From assembly GCA_018993155.1 (NCBI GenBank), contig JAGKSX010000021.1:1-41732 (forward strand): a stretch of DNA of 41,732 nucleotides, in the 5' to 3' direction. Each line of letters starts with the position of its first letter. Position 1 is the stretch's first letter. Shown one piece after another: positions 16,020 to 23,969 of the stretch. A model generated the notes under the pieces. The model saw only the letters and a list, made by a program, of their open reading frames with translations. It searched no databases and was not told the origin of the DNA. Source of the stretch: Hydrogenophaga sp. (GTDB lineage: Bacteria; Pseudomonadota; Gammaproteobacteria; Burkholderiales; Burkholderiaceae_C). The position numbers were made by a program, and so were the translations under genes.

Positions 16020-17402
16020 TCAATGCGCACTGGCACCCAGCACGGCGTCGGGCTTGGCCTGCTTGAGCAAGGCCAGCATGGTGGCCTCGATGCGGTGCAG
16101 TGCCTCGGTGGTCTGGCCTTCGAAGCGCAGCACCAGCACCGGCGTGGTGTTGGAGGCGCGAATCAGACCGAAGCCGTCGGGCCAGTCCACGCGCACGCCG
16201 TCGATGGTGGAGAGTTTGGCCGGCGCGTCGAACTTCGCCAGCGCGACCAGCTTGTCCACCACCGCGTGCGGCTCGCCTTCGGCACAGGCCACGTTGAGCT
16301 CGGGCGTGCTGTGGCTGGTGGGCAGGGCGTTGAGCACGGCGCTCGCGTCGGGACTGCGGCTGAGGATTTCCAGCAGGCGCGCGCCGGCGTAGGTGCCGTC
16401 GTCGAAACCGAACCAGCGCTCCTTGAAAAAGATGTGGCCGCTCATCTCGCCGCCCAGCGGGCTGTCCAGCTCTTTCATGCGCGCCTTGATCAGCGAGTGG
16501 CCGGTCTTGTAGATGTGGGCCACGCCGCCCGCGGCCTCGATCGCCGGGGCCAGGCGCTGTGAGCATTTCACGTCGAACACGATGTCGCCGCCGGGCACGC
16601 GCGAGAGCACGTCCTGCGCGAACAGGATCATCTGGCGATCGGGGTAGATGGTCTGGCCGTCCTTGGTGACGATGCCCAGGCGGTCGCCGTCGCCGTCAAA
16701 AGCCAGGCCGAGTTCGGCGTCGGTCTCGCGCAGCGTGCGGATCACGTCCTGCAGGTTCTCGGGCTTGCTCGGGTCCGGGTGGTGGTTGGGAAAGTTGCCA
16801 TCCACCTCGCTGAAGAGTTCGATCACCTCGCAGCCCAGCGCGCGGAAGATCGCCGGGGCCGAGGCGCCGGCCACGCCGTTGCCGCAGTCCACCACCAGCT
16901 TCATGGGGCGCGCGAGCTTGGCGTCGGACACGATGCGGGCCTGGTAGGCGGCCTGCACGTTGATCAGGCGCACGCGACCACCCTCGGCGCGCCGGTGCGT
17001 CTCGGCTTCCATGGTCTTGCGCAGGGCCTGGATGTCCTCGCCATAGATCGCGCGGCCGGCCAGCACCATCTTGAAACCGTTGTAGTCCCTGGGGTTGTGG
17101 CTGCCCGTGACCTGGATGCCGCTGCTGCACAGCGTGGCGGCGGCGAAGTACAGCATGGGCGTGGTCGCCAGACCGATGTCGATGACATCGATCCCGGCGG
17201 CCACCAGGCCCCGGATCAGCGCGGCGGACAGACCCGGGCCGCTCAGGCGGCCGTCACGGCCCACGGCCACGGTCTTTTCGCCCAGTTCCAGGGCCCGGGT
17301 GCCGAAGGCCAGGCCCAATGCCTCGGCCACGCCTTCGTTCAACGCGGTGGGGGTGACGCCCCGGATGTCGTAGGCCTTGAAGATGGACGCGGCAACTTGC
17401 AT
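16020..17402 (-). CDS. Phosphomannomutase/phosphoglucomutase
   Basis: Alpha-D-phosphohexomutase of 460 residues, close to AlgC/ManB/PMM-PGM, interconverting hexose 6- and 1-phosphates for nucleotide-sugar synthesis. 'FKAYDIRGVTP' is the N-terminal substrate loop. Phosphoserine is Ser101 in 'VTGSHNPRDYNGFK'. Metal-binding 'FDGDGDRLG' and sugar-binding 'GEMSGHIFF' follow in order, and the C-terminal 'RASNTTPVLVLRFEG' is the phosphate-binding domain. ATG at 17402 is chosen because AGGA lies upstream and the family start is reproduced; an extension to 17435 exists. It precedes the two GT2 genes on the same strand and would feed GDP-mannose, UDP-glucose or dTDP-rhamnose routes for the LPS locus. 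Confidence 0.9.
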   Translation of the reverse strand: MQVAASIFKAYDIRGVTPTALNEGVAEALGLAFGTRALELGEKTVAVGRDGRLSGPGLSAALIRGLVAAGIDVIDIGLATTPMLYFAAATLCSSGIQVTGSHNPRDYNGFKMVLAGRAIYGEDIQALRKTMEAETHRRAEGGRVRLINVQAAYQARIVSDAKLARPMKLVVDCGNGVAGASAPAIFRALGCEVIELFSEVDGNFPNHHPDPSKPENLQDVIRTLRETDAELGLAFDGDGDRLGIVTKDGQTIYPDRQMILFAQDVLSRVPGGDIVFDVKCSQRLAPAIEAAGGVAHIYKTGHSLIKARMKELDSPLGGEMSGHIFFKERWFGFDDGTYAGARLLEILSRSPDASAVLNALPTSHSTPELNVACAEGEPHAVVDKLVALAKFDAPAKLSTIDGVRVDWPDGFGLIRASNTTPVLVLRFEGQTTEALHRIEATMLALLKQAKPDAVLGASAH

Positions 17403-17519
17403 AGGGTTTTTCCTCGTGACGGGCAAAACGGGCATTGTAGGAGGGGGTCTCCATCATGCCGGAGGCACATGTCCGGAAACGGCCAGTCAACCCCGTCCGA
17501 ACGGCCTACCATGGCAGCC

Positions 17520-19040
17520 ATGAACCGCTCAGACCGCATCGACGAAGACGCCTGCTACCGCGCGCTGTGCTCGCACGACGCGCGCTTCGACGGCCAGTTC
17601 TTCACCGCCGTCACCTCCACCGGCATCTACTGCCGGCCGGTGTGCCGCGTGCGCACGCCCCGGCGCGAGAACTGCCGTTTCTTCACGCACGCCGCGCAGG
17701 CCGAACAGGCGGGCTTCCGGCCCTGCCTGCGCTGCCGGCCCGAGCTGGCGCCACGCGAGCGGCATTGGTCGACGGAAGACGCCTCCACCATCCTGGTGCA
17801 GCAGGCCACGCTGTGGCTGGACGACCCCCAGCACTGGCAGGACGACGACGGCGGTGCGATGGGCGAGCGCCTGGCGGCTCGGCTGGGCGTGAGCGACCGC
17901 CACCTGCGGCGCGTGTTCGAGGAACGCCTGGGCGTCTCGCCGCTGCAGTACCTGCTCACGCGCAAGCTGCTGACGGCCAAGCAGCTGCTGGCCGACACCG
18001 ACCTGCCCGTCACCCAGATCGCCCAGGCCAGCGGCTTTGCCAGCGTGCGGCGCTTCAACGCGGCCTTTCTCGAGCACTACCGGCTCAACCCCACGCAGCT
18101 GCGGCGCGAAACCGCCACCCGCGCCCGCGACGCCGGCCAGGGCACCCCGGTGCGGCTGGGCTACCGGCCGCCGTACGACGTGGCGGCCACGCTGGGCTTC
18201 TTCCGCCAGCGCCTGATCGACGGCGTGGCCTTCGTCGACGAACAGGGCCTGCGCCTGGGGCAGACCCTGCGCATGGAGCTGGGCGGGCGCACCCACAAGG
18301 GCTGGCTGGTGGCCGGTTTCGACGAGGCCCGCTGCCAGCTCGAGCTGCGAGTCAGCGACGACCTGCGCGAGGTCTTGCCCCAGGTGATTCACCGCCTGCG
18401 CGCCGCGCTCGACCTGGACGCCGACCCGACCGCCATCAACGCCGTGCTGCACGGCGCGTTCCCGGCCGGCGATGGCCTGCGGGTGCCCGGCGCGCTCGAC
18501 GGCTTCGAGCTCGCGGTGCGCGCCGTGCTCGGCCAGCAGATCACCGTGGCGGCCGCGCGCACGCTGGCGCAACGGCTGGTGAACCGCTTCGGCGAGCCCA
18601 TCGAGACGCCGCACGCCGGCCTCTCCCGCCTGTTCCCCAGGCCCGCCGCACTGGCCCAGGCCGAAGGCGACGGCTTGGGGGAACTCGGCATCGTGCGGCA
18701 GCGCCAGGCCGCCATCGTGGCGCTGGCGCGCGGCGTGGCCGAGCAGGGCCTCGTGCTCAACGGCAGCGCCGACGTGCCCGCCACCCTCACCGCCCTCAAG
18801 GCCATGCCGGGCATCGGCGACTGGACCGCGCAGTACATCGCCATGCGCGCCCTGCGCTGGCCCGACGCCTTCCCTGCGGGTGACGTGGCACTGCACAAGG
18901 TCATGGGCGTGCGCGAAAGCAAACACCCGGCCCGCGAGGCCGAAGCCGCCTCCCTCGCCTGGAAGCCCTGGCGCAGCTACGCCGTCGTGCGCGCCTGGTC
19001 GGCAGGCAACGTCGTCTCATCCACAGGAGCATCCGCATGA
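17520..19040 (+). CDS. AdaA-AlkA fusion: methylphosphotriester sensor and 3-methyladenine DNA glycosylase II
   Basis: Protein of 506 residues with three parts. Residues 1-75 are the Ada zinc domain: Cys38, Cys42, Cys69 and Cys72 have exactly the numbering of E. coli Ada, which supports the 17520 start over the in-frame ATG at 17511. Cys38 is the expected acceptor of methyl from phosphotriesters. Residues about 110-195 are an AraC-type double helix-turn-helix. Residues about 210-506 are an AlkA glycosylase with the helix-hairpin-helix 'LKAMPGIGDWTAQYIAMRAL' and catalytic Asp455 in 'FPAGDVALHK'. Known fusions of this type sense alkylation and excise alkylpurines. An ATGA overlap couples it to ogt. 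Confidence 0.93.
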   Translation: MNRSDRIDEDACYRALCSHDARFDGQFFTAVTSTGIYCRPVCRVRTPRRENCRFFTHAAQAEQAGFRPCLRCRPELAPRERHWSTEDASTILVQQATLWLDDPQHWQDDDGGAMGERLAARLGVSDRHLRRVFEERLGVSPLQYLLTRKLLTAKQLLADTDLPVTQIAQASGFASVRRFNAAFLEHYRLNPTQLRRETATRARDAGQGTPVRLGYRPPYDVAATLGFFRQRLIDGVAFVDEQGLRLGQTLRMELGGRTHKGWLVAGFDEARCQLELRVSDDLREVLPQVIHRLRAALDLDADPTAINAVLHGAFPAGDGLRVPGALDGFELAVRAVLGQQITVAAARTLAQRLVNRFGEPIETPHAGLSRLFPRPAALAQAEGDGLGELGIVRQRQAAIVALARGVAEQGLVLNGSADVPATLTALKAMPGIGDWTAQYIAMRALRWPDAFPAGDVALHKVMGVRESKHPAREAEAASLAWKPWRSYAVVRAWSAGNVVSSTGASA

Positions 19041-19537
19041 AACACGATCCCCTCACCGTCTTCACCACCTGGCAAGGCCCGATGGGCGCCATGACGCTGG
19101 CGGCCACGCCGCGCGGCCTGAGCGGCGTCTGGTTCGACGGGCAGCGCCACGGCCCGGACCGCGCGGCCTGGCGCCACGACCCCGACCACCCGGTGCTGCG
19201 CCAGGCCATCGAACAGCTCACGCAGTACTTCGCCGGGCAGCGCCAGCGCTTCGAGCTGCCGCTGGACCTGAGCATGGGCACGCCCTTCCAGCAGCAGGTG
19301 TGGCAGGCTTTGCTGGGCATCGCGCCCGGCGCCACCACCAGCTACGGGCGCCTGAGCACGGCCATCGGCAAGCCGGCCGCGGTGCGCGCGCTGGGGGCGG
19401 CGGTCGGCCGCAACCCGATGAGTGTGGTGGTGCCCTGCCACCGCGTGCTGGGCACCGACGGCTCGCTCACCGGCTACGCGGGCGGGCTGGATCGCAAGAC
19501 CGCCCTGCTCTCGCTCGAAGGCGCCATCCGGCTGTGA
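19037..19537 (+). CDS. ogt: Methylated-DNA--[protein]-cysteine S-methyltransferase
   Basis: Suicide repair protein of 166 residues that removes methyl from O6-methylguanine and O4-methylthymine. The active-site motif 'VVVPCHRVLG' places the acceptor at Cys134. 'FQQQVWQALLGIAPGATTSY' is the DNA-binding helix-turn-helix with the family spacing. There is no N-terminal phosphotriester domain; that function is in the upstream AdaA-AlkA protein, so the pair together re-create the activities of a complete Ada system plus AlkA. Start ATG overlaps the previous stop (ATGA). Confidence 0.93.
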   Translation: MKHDPLTVFTTWQGPMGAMTLAATPRGLSGVWFDGQRHGPDRAAWRHDPDHPVLRQAIEQLTQYFAGQRQRFELPLDLSMGTPFQQQVWQALLGIAPGATTSYGRLSTAIGKPAAVRALGAAVGRNPMSVVVPCHRVLGTDGSLTGYAGGLDRKTALLSLEGAIRL

Positions 19538-19549
19538 AGCAGGCGCGAC

Positions 19550-19568
19550 GAACGGCATTGTGCCGTTC
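19550..19568 (+). terminator. Perfect hairpin after ogt
   Basis: GAACGGCA (19550-19557), loop TTG, TGCCGTTC (19561-19568) form an 8-bp perfect stem 12 bp past the ogt stop. A T-run does not follow (CACTCATC), so it may be a pause, an RNA-end stabiliser or a non-canonical terminator separating the repair pair from the EamA gene. Confidence 0.45.
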
Positions 19569-19643
19569 CACTCATCAATCCAGGCCCCATCCGGCATCAA
19601 TCGCGCGCCGAGACCACCGGGGCGCCATGCATACTTTGACGCC

Positions 19644-20555
19644 ATGAGTCCCACCCTCGTCCTGGAATTCCTGCTGCTGGCCGCCCTGTGGGGTGCCTCC
19701 TTCTTGTTCATGCGCCTGGGCGGCGCCGAATTCGGCGCGCTGCCAACGGCCGGCCTGCGCGTCGCGCTCGCCGCCCTCTTCCTGCTGCCGGTGTTCTTCA
19801 TCAAGGGCGTGTGGGCCGACTTCCGCTCGCGCGCCCGGCCCATCCTGTTCGTCGGCCTGCTCAACTCCGGCATCCCCTTCGCCTTGTTCGCCTACGCCGT
19901 GCTGCACATCCCAACCGGCCTGACCTCCATCCTCAACGCCACCGTGCCGCTGTCGGGTGCGCTGGTGGCCTGGCTATGGCTCAAGGACCGGCCGGGCGGC
20001 TCGCGCATGCTGGGCCTGGCGATCGGCTTTGCCGGTGTCACCTTGCTGGTGATCGGCAAGTCCGGTTTCAGCGCGGCCGGGGTGGTGAGCGACGGCCCCG
20101 TGGCCAGCACGCTGATCGCCATGGGTGCCTGCCTGCTCGCCACCCTGTTCTACGGCATCGCCGCGAGCTTCACCAAGCGCTACCTCACGGGCGCCCACCC
20201 GCTGGCCACCGCCACGGGCAGCCAGATCGGCGCGGCCCTGGGCCTGGCCATTCCCACCGCCCTGCTGTGGCCCAGCCAGCCGGTGAGCAGCACCGCCTGG
20301 GGCGCGGTCGCCGCCGTGGCCTTGCTGTGCACGGCCATCGCCTACATCATCTTTTTCCACCTGATCGAGAAGGCCGGCCCGAGCCGCGCGCTGACCGTCA
20401 CCTTCCTGGTGCCGGTGTTCGCGCTGGTCTACGGCTCGGTGTTCCTCAACGAGGTCATCACGCCCTGGATGATCGGCTGCGGCGTGGTCATCGTCTGCGG
20501 CACCGCCCTGTCCACCGGGCTGGTGCGGCTGGGCTGGCTGGAGCGCGCGGCCTGA
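19644..20555 (+). CDS. EamA/DMT-family transporter
   Basis: Inner-membrane protein of 303 residues with about ten helices in two homologous EamA halves. The N-terminal 'LLLAALWGASFLFMRLGG' is the classic first helix of the drug/metabolite transporter superfamily. The second half starts near 'LIAMGACLLATLFYGIAASF'. Members export amino acids, purines or other metabolites; the substrate cannot be told. The ATG at 19644 begins directly at the first helix. It is convergent with the LysR gene, leaving 10 bp between stops. Confidence 0.88.
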   Translation: MSPTLVLEFLLLAALWGASFLFMRLGGAEFGALPTAGLRVALAALFLLPVFFIKGVWADFRSRARPILFVGLLNSGIPFALFAYAVLHIPTGLTSILNATVPLSGALVAWLWLKDRPGGSRMLGLAIGFAGVTLLVIGKSGFSAAGVVSDGPVASTLIAMGACLLATLFYGIAASFTKRYLTGAHPLATATGSQIGAALGLAIPTALLWPSQPVSSTAWGAVAAVALLCTAIAYIIFFHLIEKAGPSRALTVTFLVPVFALVYGSVFLNEVITPWMIGCGVVIVCGTALSTGLVRLGWLERAA

Positions 20556-20565
20556 GGGCACGCGG

Positions 20566-21534
20566 TCACTTCGCGGCCGCCGCGCGTGGGCGGGCCTTGC
20601 CCGCCGAGGGCGAGCCGGGCAGCGCCAGCGCCACTTCCTCGAGGTAGCCGGCCAGCACCTGCGCCTCGTCGCTGAGCGGGCGGATCGCCGAGCGGTAGAT
20701 CTCCGTCCCGAGCTCGATGCGCGGGCGGAAGGGCCGCGTCACGATGTCCGGGAAGATGCCGGTGGACAGCAGCATGGGGTTGATCAGCCCGATGCCCACG
20801 TTCTGCTGCACCAGCGCGCACACCCCCATGGAGGTGCTGGCGACCGTGCCCTGCCCCACCAGCACGCCGGCTTCCTGCAGCGTGGCGCGCACCAGGATCG
20901 ACGTGGGCGACTCCTCCGGCAGCGCGATCACCTCGGTGTCCACGAGGTCCTGCGGCCGCACCAGGGCCTTGGCCACCAGCGGGTGGCGCCGGTGCATGGC
21001 CACCACCAGCAAGTCCTCGGAGATGGTGCGGCGCTCGCACAGCTCCACGGCGCTGATGGTGTTGGGCGCGGGCGGGTTGGTGACGCCCAGATCGACCTCG
21101 TGGTGAGCGACCAGCCGCAGCACCTCGGGCGGACCCTCCACCCGCACCCGCACCTTGACCTCGGGGTGGCTGAGCTTGAAGCGCTGGATCGCGCCGGGCA
21201 GGATGGCGATCAAAGGGGGCGCGTGCGCCGCCACCGTCACCGTGCGGTTCGAGGCCTGGTCCAGCGTGGCGGCTTCGGCCAGCGCCCAGGCCAGGTGGTT
21301 GGCCGCCTGCTCGGCGCGCGGCAGCAGGCGGCGGGCCGCGGCAGTGGGTTCCAGCCGGCCACCGTGGCGCGTGAACAGCTCGACGCCGGTCTCTCGCTCC
21401 AGCAGGGCCAGGGTCTTGCTGACGGCGGCCTTGGAAATGCCCAGCTTGAGCGCGGCCTCGCCCAGCCCCCGGCTGCGCATCACCGCGGTGAAGATCTGGA
21501 AATGGCGGCCGTTGAGCAGCGAGGACACGGGCAT
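20566..21534 (-). CDS. LysR-family regulator, divergent from Bug receptor gene
   Basis: Regulator of 322 residues. The winged helix-turn-helix is at about residues 10-70 ('FQIFTAVMRSRGLGEAALKL', 'GISKAAVSKTLALLERETGV'), followed by the two-lobe periplasmic-binding-like effector domain from about residue 95 and a basic alanine-rich tail. It resembles LysR proteins paired with Bug receptors and catabolic genes in Burkholderiales. It is divergent from the Bug gene at 21675 across a 140-bp spacer with a palindrome, so it probably controls that gene and the alcohol dehydrogenase after it. The effector is unknown. Confidence 0.88.
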   Translation of the reverse strand: MPVSSLLNGRHFQIFTAVMRSRGLGEAALKLGISKAAVSKTLALLERETGVELFTRHGGRLEPTAAARRLLPRAEQAANHLAWALAEAATLDQASNRTVTVAAHAPPLIAILPGAIQRFKLSHPEVKVRVRVEGPPEVLRLVAHHEVDLGVTNPPAPNTISAVELCERRTISEDLLVVAMHRRHPLVAKALVRPQDLVDTEVIALPEESPTSILVRATLQEAGVLVGQGTVASTSMGVCALVQQNVGIGLINPMLLSTGIFPDIVTRPFRPRIELGTEIYRSAIRPLSDEAQVLAGYLEEVALALPGSPSAGKARPRAAAAK

Positions 21535-21572
21535 GGCAAGGCGAAACGTGGGTGGGGGTCAAGGGCAAAATC

Positions 21573-21589
21573 GTCAACCAGAGGTTAAC
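21573..21589. promoter_or_regulatory. Candidate LysR operator in the LysR/Bug spacer
   Basis: GTCAACC (21573-21579), AGA, GGTTAAC (21583-21589): a 7-bp inverted repeat with one mismatch, 39 bp upstream of the LysR start and about 86 bp from the Bug start. Position and size fit an autoregulatory LysR recognition site. The spacer has no other clear symmetry. Confidence 0.45.
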
Positions 21590-21674
21590 AAGAAAGTGCC
21601 TTGCGCTCCCGGGTGCCTCCCTAGAATTTCCCTCATCCCTTCACCCATTCCCCCAAGAACCGAGGTAGTCCCCC

Positions 21675-22634
21675 GTGATCCGACAACTGCTCCCCGCCCT
21701 GGTCGTTTCGGCCTTTGCCCCCTTCGCCGCGGCCCAGTCCTTCCCCTCCAAACCCGTGACCATCGTGGTCTCGGTGCCGGCCGGCGGCACCATCGACGCC
21801 ATCGCGCGCATGGTGGCCAAGGACATGGGCGAGGCCCTGGGACAGCCGGTGGTGATCGACAACCGCGCGGGCGCCAACGGCAACATCGCCGCCGAGTTCG
21901 TGCGCCGCGCGCCGGCCGACGGCCACACGCTGCTGATGCTGGCCTCCAGCACGCTGACGCTGGGCCCCTATGTCATGGACAAGGTGCCGTTCGATCCGAT
22001 CAAGGACTTTGCGCCCGTCGCCATGACGGCCGGCCTCAACATGGCCCTGCTGGCCCACCCCAAGGTGGGCGTGAGCGATGTCAAGGGCCTGGTCGAGAAG
22101 ATGAAGGCCAGCCCCGGCAAGCTGAACTACTCCTCCACCGGCAACGGCTCCTTCCCGCACGTGGCGGGCGCCCTGCTGAACCTGGAGACCGACACCCAGG
22201 CCGAGCACCTCGCCTACAAGGGCCTGGCGCCCTCGATCCAGGACCTGCTGGCCGGCGTGGTGGATTTCACCTTCGACTCGGGCAGCGCCATCCATGTGAA
22301 GGCCGGCAAGCTCAAGGCCCTCGCCGTGATCGGCCCCAAGCGCGCCGCCGCGCTGCCCGACGTGCCCACCTTCCGCGAGGTGGGTCTGCCCGAGCTGGAG
22401 AAGATCAGCGGCTGGCACGGCGTCTTTGCCCCCGCCGGCACGCCGGACGACGTGATCCGCCGCCTGAACGCCGAGATCAACAAGAGCCTGAAGAAGCCCG
22501 CCTCCATCGAGCGCGTGCAGGCCATGGGTTTCGAGAGCGTCACAACCACCCCGGCCGAGCTGGGCAACGTGCTGCGCAAGGACCACAAGACCTACGGTGA
22601 GCTGATCACGCGCACCAAGATCTCCATCAACTGA
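21675..22634 (+). CDS. Bug-family (TctC-like) periplasmic solute receptor
   Basis: Protein of 319 residues with a signal peptide ('LLPALVVSAFAPFAAAQS') and the Bug fold: 'FPSKPVTIVVSVPAGGTIDA' lines the ligand pocket, 'GQPVVIDNRAGANGNIAAEF' follows, and 'YKGLAPSIQDLLAGVVDFTF' is the domain 2 motif. Bug proteins capture carboxylates or aromatic acids, classically for tripartite tricarboxylate transporters. No TctA or TctB membrane gene is present. The start is GTG at 21675, supported by GAGG at 21662-21665. The iron alcohol dehydrogenase follows on the same strand, suggesting a shared catabolic role. Confidence 0.9.
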   Translation: MIRQLLPALVVSAFAPFAAAQSFPSKPVTIVVSVPAGGTIDAIARMVAKDMGEALGQPVVIDNRAGANGNIAAEFVRRAPADGHTLLMLASSTLTLGPYVMDKVPFDPIKDFAPVAMTAGLNMALLAHPKVGVSDVKGLVEKMKASPGKLNYSSTGNGSFPHVAGALLNLETDTQAEHLAYKGLAPSIQDLLAGVVDFTFDSGSAIHVKAGKLKALAVIGPKRAAALPDVPTFREVGLPELEKISGWHGVFAPAGTPDDVIRRLNAEINKSLKKPASIERVQAMGFESVTTTPAELGNVLRKDHKTYGELITRTKISIN

Positions 22635-22716
22635 CCGCCCGGGCGCGCCGCGCCCCGCCCCCTCGCCTGTGAACGACATCGCCCGATCGACGGCGAGGGG
22701 CCTTGCTTCGCCTTTC

Positions 22717-23877
22717 ATGTCCCGCTCCATGCCCAGCTTCCAATTCGAAACCCCACCCCGCATCGTCTGCGAGCGCGGCGCGGCCCTGCGACTCGCACCG
22801 CTGCTGCAAGGACGTGGGCATGCCTTCGTCGTCACCGACGCCGGCCTGGTGCGCGCAGGCCTGATCGACGCCCCGGTGGCCGCGCTGCGCAAGGCCGGGC
22901 TGCGCGTGACGGTGCACGACAAGGTGGAGGCCGACCCGCCCGAGCACGTGGTGCTCGCGGCGGTGGAAGCGGCGCGTGCGGCCGGGGCCGACTGCGTCAT
23001 CGGCCTGGGCGGCGGCAGCTCGCTGGACACCGCCAAGCTGGTCGCGCTGCTCACGGCCAGCCCCCAGCCGCTGGCCGACATCTACGGGCCGCAGCGCGCG
23101 ACCGGCCCACGCCTGCCGCTGATCCAGGTGCCGACCACGGCCGGTACCGGTTCCGAGGCCACGCCCACCTCGGTGGTCTCCACACCGGACCACCAGAAAC
23201 GCGGCGTCATCAGCTCGCTGCTGTACCCCGATGTCGCCGTGCTGGACGCCCAGCTGACCCTGGCCCTGCCGCCCGCGCCCACCGCCATGACCGGCGTGGA
23301 TGCGATGGTGCACGCCATCGAGGCCTACACCACCCGCCACCTGAAGAACCCGATCTCCGACGCACTGGCGGTGCGCGCGCTCCAGCTGCTCGACCGCCAC
23401 CTTGGGCGCGTGATCGCCCAGGGCGACGACATCGAGGCACGGGAAGCCATGCTGCTGGGCTCGATGCTGGCCGGCATGGCCTTCGCCAATGCGCCGGTGG
23501 CCGCGATCCACGCCCTGGCCCACCCGCTGGGCAGCCACTTCCACGTGCCCCACGGCCTGGCCAACGCCTTGGTCATGGTGCCGGTGCTGCGCTTCAACCT
23601 GCCCGAGGCGGGCGCGCGCTACGCCGAACTCGCGCGCGCCTTGAACCCGGCGCTGCACGCGGCCGGCGATGCGGAAGCGGCCGAAGCCTTCATCGCCACC
23701 ATGGCCGGGCACGTGGCGCAAGCCCCGATGCCGCAGCGGCTGCGCGAGGTGGGCATCGCCGCCAACGACCTGCCCATGCTGGCTGAGGCCGCCATGGGCG
23801 TGCAAAGGCTGCTGGCCAACAACCCACGCGAGCTGAACCAGACCCACGCCCTCGTCCTGTACACCCAGGCGCACTGA
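22717..23877 (+). CDS. Iron-containing (group III) alcohol dehydrogenase family protein
   Basis: Dehydroquinate-synthase-like dehydrogenase of 386 residues. 'CVIGLGGGSSLDTAKLVALL' is the NAD(P)-phosphate loop and 'VPTTAGTGSEATPTSVVS' the conserved nucleotide/substrate segment. Metal ligands are in 'TGVDAMVHAIEAYT' (Asp, His) and 'AIHALAHPLGSHFHVPHGLA' (two His). The family includes butanol, lactaldehyde and maleylacetate reductases; substrate cannot be fixed. An upstream GTG at 22669 lengthens the frame, but ATG 22717 (or 22729) sits immediately before the family's normal start. Being 82 bp after the Bug gene, it may process the captured compound. Confidence 0.85.
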   Translation: MSRSMPSFQFETPPRIVCERGAALRLAPLLQGRGHAFVVTDAGLVRAGLIDAPVAALRKAGLRVTVHDKVEADPPEHVVLAAVEAARAAGADCVIGLGGGSSLDTAKLVALLTASPQPLADIYGPQRATGPRLPLIQVPTTAGTGSEATPTSVVSTPDHQKRGVISSLLYPDVAVLDAQLTLALPPAPTAMTGVDAMVHAIEAYTTRHLKNPISDALAVRALQLLDRHLGRVIAQGDDIEAREAMLLGSMLAGMAFANAPVAAIHALAHPLGSHFHVPHGLANALVMVPVLRFNLPEAGARYAELARALNPALHAAGDAEAAEAFIATMAGHVAQAPMPQRLREVGIAANDLPMLAEAAMGVQRLLANNPRELNQTHALVLYTQAH

Positions 23878-23881
23878 GGCC

Positions 23882-23937
23882 GAGCCAGAAGCGCTTCTAC
23901 CGGGTTGGCTCTGACCAAGGCAGCCCGCCTGGTCAGA
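23882..23937. terminator. Stacked palindromes between convergent genes, likely bidirectional terminator
   Basis: Between the convergent dehydrogenase and LuxR genes: a perfect 12-bp palindrome AGAAGCGCTTCT (23887-23898) enclosed by GAGCCA (23882-23887) and TGGCTC (23906-23911), then TCTGACCA (23910-23917) and TGGTCAGA (23930-23937) as an 8-bp stem with a 12-base loop. No long T-tract on either strand, but location suits termination of both genes. Confidence 0.5.
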
Positions 23938-23969
23938 GGGTCATGGCAACGCGATCGGTCTATGTCACG

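Noticed and set aside
16779-17519. N-terminal extension of about 250 codons on the AdaA-AlkA frame
   Set aside because: It runs antisense through the phosphomannomutase gene and has no conserved sequence; the start at 17520 reproduces Ada cysteine numbering.
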